A DNA stretch of 64,000 nucleotides, from positions 9,546,135 through 9,610,134 of the forward strand of contig CM055819.1 of NCBI GenBank assembly GCA_029582265.1, read 5' to 3'. The stretch is from Zoroaster sp. YZ-2022. Taxonomy: Eukaryota; Echinodermata; Asteroidea; Forcipulatida; Zoroasteridae. This document shows, in pieces, positions 10,101-21,724 of the stretch (position 1 is the first letter of the stretch; every line of letters begins with the position of its first letter). A model generated the notes under the pieces. The model was not told where the DNA came from and did not search any database. It saw only the letters and a list, made by a program, of their open reading frames with translations. The position numbers and the translations under genes are program-made.

Positions 10101-13100
10101 GTAACATATTTAATAAAGCCATCAGAAAACTTTTCATGTTGAGGAAATTAAAAAAGAATGGTCTCACTAATGACGAATTAGTGACTGTGTATAAGGGTTA
10201 TATCAGACCCATTGTAGAATATGCAGCTCCATTATGGCATTCAGGTATTTCCCTCACTCTTTCTGACCAATTAGAATCCATCCAAAAAAGAACGTCTCGC
10301 ATCATTTTAGGTAACAAATATACTCATTATAATCAAGCATTAACTACCCTGGGTCTGGAACCTTTATATATTAGAAGAATCACGCTTTGTACTACTTTTG
10401 CATTAAAATCATACAACTCAAATAAATTTAATGAATGGTTTGTCAAATCCAAAAGCTCTCATTCTATGAATCTCAGAATTAAAAGAACTCTTCATGAAGT
10501 AACATGTATAACTGCTCTTCTCAGTAACAGTCCAGTCCCCTATTTCAACAGACTTGTCAATAATTTTCTCAGCTCACTCCCACCATCCTTGTAATTTTTT
10601 TAAATAAATTTGTAGTAGAATTTTTAACCCTAACGATCCCCATCCAGCCAAACTCCAACACCAGGGATTGTTGGAGTTTGATGGGTTGAATACTGTGCAC
10701 TTCTGATATGGCATGTGTAAAGTGTTGGAATATGGCTGGATGAGTACTGTATGTGTGCAGTAACAGTGTTGGATTTTGATTGAGTGAGGACGGTGGTTCT
10801 ACTAGCATGCAACATTGTTGTTAGACTTTGAGTGGAGAGAGTGTGTGTATGCAACCTGCTGTAATAAACAACTGATAAAGGCAAATATTGTACTTAGGTA
10901 TGCTTGGCATTGTGTCTAACATCATATAACTAGAACTTACCATTTATTCCATAGGGTGTTTTAGTTTTTGTATAGTTAAGTTTTTTTAGCATGAAAACAA
11001 TTGTTGGATTATGATGGGTTGAGTACTGTGTGACTCCAGTGTTCAAACTTTACTTTGGGCCATGTGTCCCCACTCAATCAAAATCCAACAGCTAAGGGCC
11101 TGTTGGAGTTTGACGGGTTGAGTACTGTTATGGCAAGTGGACTGTTGGAGTTTGATGGGTTGAGTACTGTAAACCAGCAACAGTCAACCATGGTGTTGGG
11201 ATTTGATAGGTTGAGGAAGGTTTCTAGTAAAAATGCTTAGGGAGTTAGGGTTAATGTGGTTTCTCATGTCCCTTTGATAATAATAATGGTAATAATAATG
11301 ATAATGATGAGTGTGCTTTTTGCTGTGCAATATTTTATGTACCTTGTATACATGTACATGTACCTGACTGATTTCTTTTTTAGATTCATTTTTTATCTGG
11401 TTCATACTGTTTACTTAATTTTAATTTGTATGTATTCTTTATATTTTTAATGTAAACTGTCTTGTAATTCAGCCGGTAGGCTGCAATGAGCAGATTTTTT
11501 AATAAACCATAATAATAATAATAATAATGATCTCGTTCAAAATATCAGACATTTTGCATCTGAACAAGGTGAACTGGTTTTGTGTTTGAACGAAGTTCCC
11601 AAATCAGTTACGGTGTCACAGTGCCCTGTATAGTAAAGGGCCAACTGGTTCATAGGGAATGTGGTCCATGATGCCCGATCAGCATTTATTTAATGCAGAT
11701 ATGTGTTGCAAAGAGAAAACCCAAGGTGGATAACTCATTTATAATTATAGGGAATTTCACCAATCTATAATTATAGGGATGTTCAAAAATATGAGCTTAT
11801 ATGTGGCTTATATTTTAACGTCTGCCTTTTTAAGTGTACGGCGAATGGTTTTCCTTTCCCAAAACATATTTCTATTTGTTAAAACCATGAAATCCATTTA
11901 TCATGTGGTTTAAAGTCCATTTTAAGCTTTCAACTTGACAATTATGATTATCCCCATAAATATTAAAGGTTCAATCCATGTTGGCTTTCGACCAACTTCA
12001 GAAGTATCCAGGGCGAATCAGAATTTTGTTGTTGGTATCCTTTTAAGTTTTACCTTTTTAAGTTTTTGGGGAATTTTTTTGCAACCACTAACCACTGCAA
12101 CCACTGTATCTCAGCTTCACGTTAGTTGAGATAAACACATGGTATTACCGCAAACCGAAACGATAACCACTAACCAGTTAAAAAGTTATTCTATCGAAAA
12201 CTATCTTTTAAAATCGACTTTTTATGATGGTTTTCAGACTTTATTTCCCTTCTAAAAATCTTCCCCTTCAGAAAATAGAAGGATCCTATTATAGTTGCCA
12301 CTGCGCATGTACAATGACCGTGTTGGTCACTAATGGGGGAGTTGACAAGATCAGACTGACATGACTGAGGAAGTTATCATATACCAAAAATGCCTGATTT
12401 TTCATGAAATAAATATCCTGGAATAATTTGAAGTATATGTCCATCATCATCTGTATGTTCTCCACCTTACTAGGTAGGTAAGATTACATTATTGGTTGTA
12501 TTAAATGAGAAAAAGTGCTGGTCGAATAGGACATTCTACCCAATTTTGGCGCGAAATTCAAAACTGCTGATGTTCTGACAGACTTCGGACTAGAATATTG
12601 GCGGGCTCATCTATCGTTCGCAATCTGAATCATATCAGTCGTAAACAATTATATAACGTTTTCACAGTCAATCATGGATAGGCTGTGCATGCACCATTCA
12701 TGAAACACAATAAGCTTGCAGAAGTCGGTGGGTAAAAGGGGTCCGTGTGATAGGGGCAATGGCGTGCCTTCACGAAGAAATCGATTTGTATCGATTTAAC
12801 GGACCGCCGGAAAGCTATTGTCAGCCACCATTTGTTTTTCAAGATTTTGGCAGAGCCCGAGATATTGTGAAATTTAAATCAAGCAATGGTGGTGTCCATC
12901 CATTATTTAGGCAGTTGGGAAAATATATTTCGGAAATTCCTTATCCTATATACAGTTTTCGGCAAGGACCATGAATAAATATTTACCCTTTTCATATTAT
13001 TCATTTATTTTCTGTAAATATACTCTTTGAACAATAAATAGTAAAATCGGGAATAAATTCTTGCCCCCAAAAAATATTCCTTTTTTTATTCCCCTGGAAT

Positions 13101-16100
13101 AAATATTCTCATCCACTAGTAAGGGCTTCTAGATGGTGATTGACAGCCCCATTGTTAGGATTGAAACCACTGTCTGGCTGGGCTTGGCTTCACTGCTGGA
13201 AAGATAAGGCCCGACATAGCCTGGCCTACATCACACAAATAATATTGTGAATAGAATGGGCTTGCTAGGTGGCTACCAAATGTAGATGAGAGGATGATGG
13301 GGGATAATGATGGAAACTCCAATAAGAAAAAAACAAATTCAACAACATTTTCTGAGGAAGCTGCATTTGTTTTCTTTGAATATTCAAACCAGAAAAACCA
13401 ACCAGATATTTGAACCATCGATCAAATATTCTGTTACTGAAAGGGCCTGAACATGTTTTAAGTTTATATTTGAGGTTTTTTTTTTACTGATTGGTTTAAA
13501 CTTTTAATATTGTTTTAATACAGGACCCTCAAGGAAAGCATTTTTTTTAAATGAGGAGGCTACCCTGTTAAAATGAAGCAGCAAATAAAATAAGTTAAAC
13601 AGTGTTGAATTAACATTTATTAATTTAACTTCACTACACGTTAATTTAATGCTTTAATTTAACTAAAGAGTATAGTCACTGACCAAACTCTGAAAAGGTT
13701 GATACAAAACAAAACTTTATTGTTCAGAGTGACAGAAAATCCAAATGTTGGACATTGGGGCTGGGGGTGTGGGGTCCAGTGGGGTTCCATGATTATAACA
13801 ATGATAATACTACTCATTTTCAGTAACCATTGAAGTGTTAATCCTCTTATAATTAGCGACGCAGCAGTCCTTTGAAACTGACTTCCCACGTGATCCATTG
13901 TTAACGCTGACGTGTGGTTTAGAACTAACAATTAAAACAAAATAAAGATGCTCTTCGTGACAAGGATCATTCAATTCATTTAACCCTCCTATGCCCAGGC
14001 TGAAATTTGGCCCAGTCAGCACGGCACTCACAGACAGTCACTTGAGTATTTTTGGTTGCATTGCCAATTGGTAGGTCAAACCACAGAGTCACACAGAGCT
14101 GTGTATGTACTGTCGAGTGGTTTTGGTTTGACCTATCCTAGCCACATGTCCTTACATTTATTTGAGTGCACTGCACAAAGTCAATGGGTTGGGAGTTACA
14201 TACAAATTTTGAGTGTCTTTGATTGGTTTTGGTTTGACCTCCTATCACAGCCACATGTGCTTGCATGTATTTGAGTGCACTGCACAAAGTCAATGGGTTA
14301 GGCCGTTTGTTTTTTATTACTTGGATTACGGATTTGTAAGCTACAAAAAATGAGCGGGGATCGGGGGGGAAAAAAAAAAGAAAAAAAAGAAAATGACCGG
14401 GATTACGGAATTTCGAGCTCACGAAATCGGGCGGGGCGAAAAAAAAATATATATATACCGAAGGCACGCAGGCGGCTTCTAAAACACGTACATTATACAC
14501 AATTTATGTAGACAAAAGCAGAAAGTCACTGAATGAATGTCGCGAGTGTTTAGGCTTAACAAAATGTTCTGTTTCCGGTTTCTGACCGAACCAAACAATA
14601 CGCCGCGACCCTAAACTTTTACATTATTCGGCTTGAAAAAAAAAGCAGCAAGATGCACCAAGTCTCGGCAGCGGCCGCCATTGTAAACAGCAGATGCACA
14701 CACGCTGATGCTCTGCCCAAATTCGCACACACAGACCATTTGTTGACACAGCAATCGATTGCATGCGTTTGGGCCGTGAGGTCAAGTCGCATCGCGCGAT
14801 GCACCTACATGTAGTTGTTACTAAATGGCCAATGTATGCACTTGGGCAAATAGTATAGTCTATAAACGGACTCGCACTTTTGTACGTGAATGCATAACAT
14901 TGGTCTGGTTTCCATCATACATCGGCCGCGATTTTTTTCTCCGTTCACTGGCTCACGGTACGTGTACACATTTACTGTACATGTATTGTAGGGACCTTGT
15001 TGTATTTGAAGAAAATGTGATCTAAAAGTATTGTTTTGTACACGATGGTGTTTTGTACGCGATCGGTGGCACTGTTGTAAGTGTTGTGGATTTTTTTTTT
15101 TTTTTTTTTTTTTTATTTTCAGAAACGCGATTTTTTTCGAGCGGCGATTCCGTAATCCAAGTTATTAAAAAAACATGGCCTTAAGAGAGACATACAAATT
15201 TTGAGTGTCTTTGATTGTTAAACCTATAGGAGGGTTAATTTAACTAAAGAGTATAGTTATAGTCACTGACCAAACTCTGAAAAGGTTGAAACAAAACTTT
15301 ATTGTTCAGAGTGACAGAAAATCCAAATGTTGGACATTGGGGCTGGGGGTGTGGGGTTCCATGATTATAACAACGATAATACTACTCATTTTCAGTAACC
15401 ATTGAAGTGTTAATCCTCTTATAATTAGCGACGCAGCAGTCCTTTGAAACTGACTTCCCACGTGATCCATTGTTAACGCTGACGTGTGGTTTAGAACTGA
15501 CAATTAAAACAAAATAAAGATGCTCTTCGTGACAAGGATCATTCAATTCATTAATTTATTGTTGATAACCTGGCAATACATTTGCCAGTAAAATTGAATG
15601 CCCTTACATGATTGGTTTACTTGATTAAATGAAGAACTTACATGTATTTACGCAAAAATTGTATAATTTCCATCGAATAGGCCTACGAGCATTACTTTCA
15701 TTATTTTCTTTCTTGATAATTGAAAAACTTATTAGAGGGAAATTGGGTCGAGTTGTCATGAGGGTCGAGTTGTCACGAGGGTCGAGTTGTCACAAGGGTC
15801 GAGTTGTCACGAGGGTCGACTTGTCGGTGTTGAGTTGTCACAAGGGTTGAGATGTCTTAACCCCGTCTCATTGCACCTCCTCGACAACATCACGACAAAC
15901 GTGCCTCATTAACTGTGTGTACAGCAAAAGATTTTTGTAAAATTATCGAACCAATATGCTAGCAAATTATATAAATGAAAAAAAATACCTTCATTTTCTA
16001 TTTAAAATAATGCCTTGCCAAAATACCACCTCTTTTTTCCAGTGCACTCAATTCAAATGGGGTTGTGTCAGTTAATCATGACTTCATCCTTATGGAAGGT

Positions 16101-19100
16101 TGTCAATGTTCAACATTTGAACATGCGCAGCATGCAATCAAACTCTACTCAAAATTAAATCTTCTATTAATGAACTTGCCTCTTACAATATACTAGTGGT
16201 TGAAACCAGTTGGATAGTCACAGATGTTTGTGTTATATACCCTATGTGGAAATTCTTTTGTTCTTGTGTGGTTAAGAAAAACACATTTGCACTAAAGATT
16301 CTTTTTTTAAGCAGATTTTGTCTCAGTCTTTCCCTTGAATAATCTACTCAATTTTGCAACAAATAACGACAGATACAAAAATGCTTCTTTTTTGAGAAAA
16401 TTGAGATTTTATAATTCTTGAAAACCTTGTGTGGACGTGTGTAAGTACACATAACATCGCAAGAACGTGTATTGTATGGACATCCTGTGTTCTCAGGTCC
16501 ACATAAGGTAAACAAAAACTCATCTTGTGTTTGTCATATTTTCATTCATCCTCACAGATGATTCTTCCCAGGATGTGTCATCGTCACATTCAACAAACAA
16601 AAATCTGCAAGGCGAGGACAGCTTCTTCAGTGCCTTTTTGAACAGTCCAACCCCATCCAAGCTATCCACTTCTAGAAACAAGACAGTCAGATCACCAGGA
16701 TGGCTGAAAACTCCTGTAGAAAACACCACCAAGAAAATAAACACACAAATATCACAAGATGGCACTAAAGATCAGGTTGAGACGAGGGTGAATGAAACAC
16801 TGGGAGGTGAAAGCAAAAGTAGCAAAAGGGAGACAAGCATATCTGAGCAAATTTCTGTTGATCTTGTTGCGTGTGAGACAGAAGCAGCAGTACAAAAAGA
16901 TGAAGGACTGGAGAAAGGAACTACTGAGGATTGTGTTGAGAAACGGATTTCATCTGCAAATGAATCTGACAGTGTATCTTTGAACACCCTAGAAATATCC
17001 ATAGATGAATCAGGCTCCATGATTGGCTCATCTTCCTCCTTTGTCCCAATATCTAAGGAGGATGTTGAAGAATGCCAATATTCACCCAGTTCTCAGCAAT
17101 CTAATGATGAGCTAATGAGCATCTCTCAGACACAACTAAAACAGGAATCATTGCTTACCGACACGAGCAAGGTCAAAACAGATGAGGCTGGAACGGTTTC
17201 CGTAAAGGATTTAAAGAACCGGGAAGGTTCACCATCAAGTGCAAAATCAGAACATTCAGAGGAGACGAACACTACATCAAGCAGCAGTGACTTTGTCGTG
17301 ATCAATGAGTTTACTGCTAGTGAGCAGTCATCATTGAGCAACTATGATACAAGAGAATCCCCAGAAAGCCAATCTCCAAAACATTTCTCATCATCTTCAA
17401 ATGGAAAGAGAAGTCCAGATAGTGATTTCAGTATCATCTCAGAAGGGAGGTTCCACGATATGACCGACAGCCAACCTATCCCATCCCTTCTGGATCCAAT
17501 CGATGTAGACTTTCACCGTCGGGACTCCACATCCTACTCAGCAGATGTGGACTCTGAAGATCAGGATGAGAAGGAGGTATCCTGTGTTAATACCTCCTTC
17601 AAGTCATTAGGAAGCAGCAGTGAATTCAGAGAAGAAGGAAATAGAACTCCAACGCCAACCCAAGAAGAACATTATCCATTCAGGAATCCTCAAGTGAAAG
17701 AAGATATGAACATGGAAGGAAACACATCAAGATCTGTGGTAAAGTGCACAGAAGAAGGTGAGAGGTTGTCATTTTTAAGTGTCCAGGTCTCTGTCCAAAC
17801 AATTCTTTGAATCATAAGCTCTTAAATAATTTCATTATTTGTCAAACATTATGTCAGTTGAAATGGAACTGTGAAAAAAAAAGTTTTTTTTCTGTTTTAT
17901 ATGAAAATATGTTGGTAATTGTGTAAAGCAAGTTCCTGTTCAAACCTACAATTGCTATGTGATGTAGACATGTAGTACAGACTAATTAAATGCAAGGTTT
18001 TCTCAGCCAGATTCAAAGTTATTCTGTTCATTTTGATGTACATGTATTCAAATTTGTGCAGATTTTACTAATCCGATCAAATTAGAGTTTCTTTTTTATA
18101 TTTATTGCATACAATTGCATTTCCATACACACTTGTTTTTGTACCCTTTTTCATTTAATACACATTTTTCTTTTCGAAACGGGGAGTTCCAACAGAAATA
18201 GCCAACATTTTGGAAGTCATTTACCATGCTTACGGCACAATTTGTAACAGTCAGTTCAAGTCATTGACAGTACAATGCAATGTCAATGAGCACATTCTAC
18301 ACAAACAATACACATAGTACATAAAACCTAACTCAGAAAAACAAACAGTTATTGTATAATTTTGAAGCCAACAAATCTGCAAAAGTAACATCCAAACCTA
18401 CACTTTGTAGCTACATGTTCATGTTGCTCATACAGACTGTTTCCATTGCTTGAAATCTGATATTGCATGAAAACTTAGGTAAAACTTGTAGCTTTGCATG
18501 GTGAGGATGATAAGTAAGACTAATTGCGGTGACACCATGTGGAATCTCAATTGAGTAGTAATTAGTTCTGAAAAGAACTGGAGGTACAACTCGACGTTTC
18601 GATCAGTGTGCTCTGATCGTCCTCAGGAGCATGAAAACTTGTTAGAATTCGGTCATGTGATCAATATACATGTATATATTACAAATGAGGTGTGTGAAGA
18701 CAACAACAACAAAAAATCAAATTACAAATTCTATACCTTTTTTTTAAATGAATCTTTTTCAAATTAAATTTAATTTAATTAACCCTAACCTTCCAAATTC
18801 AACCAAAATCAACCAGAGGTTTTGGTTGATTTTGGAGAAGTTTGGCAGGTTAGGAAATCCTCCAAAATCAACCAAAAAAATTTTCTGACCTGCCAAACTC
18901 CTCCAAAATCAACCAACGTTACATTGGGCCATCCTGCCAAACTCCTCCAAAATCAACCAAGAAAAATTTCCTAACCTGCCAAAATCCTCCAAAATCAACC
19001 CAAAAAAAAATTCTAACCTGCCAAAATCAACCAGAATCAACCAAATCCTCCGGTTGATTTTGGTTGAATTTGGAAGGTTAGGGTTAATGACATTGTCCAT

Positions 19101-21688
19101 AATGTATTATGCACCAAACAGTAACAGCTAACGCCACAGATGCAATCAGAACTGGAAAGGATGTCATGGAAAGTAATCATCCAGATCAATCCCACAATCC
19201 TTCTTTGCAGACAGATGTTTTGTTAAAGGTAGGGTCGAGTATTGATTTTTTTATATTAAAAGTGGAATTGAGATTGATGTTAAAAATGTTGTTTAATTTA
19301 TATTTATCGTCCCCTGTTTCTTGCTATTTTACCAGCAATTTTCTGAAACATTTATATTGCTCAAAATAATCATGAAAAGCATGGTTTTACAGTAAATACG
19401 TCCCAAAATTAATTTATGTGTCCTGTCAATTCATTTGGGCACATAATTACTGTTAAACCGAACTTCAGGCAACCAGCTTGTGAATTATCACACTTCAGAG
19501 TAGCGTTTTGTTTTCAAACAAGGATATAATCAATATTCAGATTATAAAACATTTCCAGTTATACATGTATACATGTAACTGACATGCATACATGTACATG
19601 TAACTGACGTGCACACATGTAACTGACGTGCACACATGTAACTGACGTGCACACATGTAACTGACATGCACACATGTAACTGACGTGCACACATGTAACT
19701 GACGTGCACACATGTAACTGACGGCACACTGGCGTGCACACATGTAACTGGTAACTGACGTGCGACATGTAACTGACGCACACATGTAACTGACGTGCAC
19801 ACATGTAACTGACGTGCACACATGTAACTGACGTGCACACATGTAACTGACGTGCACACATGTAACTGACGTGCACACATGTAACTGACGTGCACACATG
19901 TAACTGACGTGCACACATGTAACTGACGTGCACACATGTAACTGACGTGCACGCATGTAACTGACGTGCACGCATGTAACTGACGTGCACGCATGTAACT
20001 GACGTGCACGCATGTAACTGACGTGCACGCATGTAACTGACGTGCACGCATGTAACTGACGTGCACGCATGTAACTGACGTGCACGCATGTAACTGACGT
20101 GCACGCATGTAACTGACGTGCACGCATGTAACTGACGTGCACACATGTAACTGACGTGCACACATGTAACTGACGCGTAATACGCAAACATGTAACTGGC
20201 GTGCACACATGTAACTGACGGCACACATGTAACTGACGTGCACATGTAACTGACGTGCACACATGTAACTGACGGCACGCATGTAACTGACGTGCACATG
20301 TAACTGGACGTGCACGCATGTAACTGACGTGCACGCATGTAACTGACGTGCACATGTAACTGACGCGGCACACATGTAACTGACGTGCACACATGTAACT
20401 GACGTGCACACATGTAACTGACGTGCACACATGTAACTGACGTGCACGCATGTAACTGACGTGCACGCATGTAACTGACGTGCACACATGTAACTGACGT
20501 GCACACATGTAACTGACGTGCACACATGTAACTGGACAAACACAGACGATACATCTTAAACCTGCAATTATATTCGGCTATAAATGTATTAGAAATTTTA
20601 CTTTTGGGTTTTGGGCAAGAGTATAAATTTATTTTTTATTTTTTTAAATTTATTTGGCATAACTATGGGGAAGTGGAGCAAAACATGATACTTTGATACA
20701 TACATGTACGTAGGTGTAAGGATAAAATCCAATCAATTATTTATTACCCAACGCAAGAATTCCATCAATCTATGATACCATGTTATTTTATTTAAGTGTA
20801 TGTCCATTGCTACATGTACTTTGCAAAGTACATATATAGCAATGTATTCTAGCTGAAGAATGGTAGAATATTTCAGTTTATTTAACCCTAACCATGGAGG
20901 TAGAATGCCCTAACTGTGTTCAGTGCAATGTAAACAAATGTAAAAAGTTGTTGCATTTGGTTACCCTTGGCAGACAACAAAAGAACCATTGGTGGGGCCT
21001 GGTGTGATCTTGTTGCATTCAGCAGAGCTACACCATTTTCTGTTGTGTTGCATTTATTAGAGAGTGAATGATGTACCAGAAAAAATCATGTTGAACACAG
21101 CATTCTGCACACTAGCAAATACAATTATTATAAATCATTATCTTTGTTTGTATCCATTAGACATGCAGAAAAGATAATGATCTGTAAATGCATTTTTAGT
21201 TTTTATTAAAAGAAAGTCTGAAAGGAGCCAATAAATGCAACAGGTGTAGACCTTTACAAGCATATATTCTAAAGTCAAATTTATAAAATGTTGGTAAATA
21301 ACATGTAATCAGGTGCAAACAAACAACAATAGTTTACTGTGAATAACTTACACAGTACTGTGCACATGTATGCATTACATGTTAGAATAACATCAACTGA
21401 TAGTGTGTGTACTTTTACATACAGTAGCCATGTGTTTCAAGTCATTATCGTATAATTACACAATCTTTTCAATATGTATCACCTGTGTTTTTATAACCGG
21501 CAATTTCTGTAAATTGTTGTTTTCGTTGGAACATTGATAATTTCCTTTTAGAAAGGAATACAAATACTTAGGTATTTTACAGAATAGTTGTCAGAAGATT
21601 TGTTTAACAGTAAAAAAGTGTCAAATGATATTAATTTATGACTAGACTCTCCATAAATTCATCTCAAAATAGTAGTTATTGGCCTTAC

Positions 21689-21724
<36 letters not shown>

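Larger units (their letters stand above)
8281..12543. mobile_element. Long terminal-inverted-repeat element with nested insertions
   Basis: The left arm (8281-8331 plus 9215-9560) and right arm (12543-12165) are inverted copies of about 390 bp, starting TTGGGTAGAATGTCCTA. The left arm is interrupted by the hAT-like element 8340-9214 and the right arm by a 70-bp repeat at 12095-12164. The interior holds a truncated LINE. A related terminal fragment lies at 62834-62910. Confidence 0.7.

Noticed and set aside
12747..12974. 75-codon + strand frame in intron 1
   Set aside because: No recognisable domain, no splice-phase partner; cannot be told from chance.
13652..15552. LTR retrotransposon (direct repeats as LTRs)
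   Set aside because: No TG..CA ends, primer site, or gag/pol; the interior is bounded by its own TTAA and inverted ends.
16520..17341. - strand frames opposite TMF1 exon 2
   Set aside because: Shadows of the long exon; no domain and the + strand phase chain is conclusive.
19537..20554. Three long - strand open frames of about 330 codons (Cys/His/Val-rich repeats)
   Set aside because: All three - strand frames are open because the 19-bp unit has no stop codon on that strand; pure minisatellite translation.
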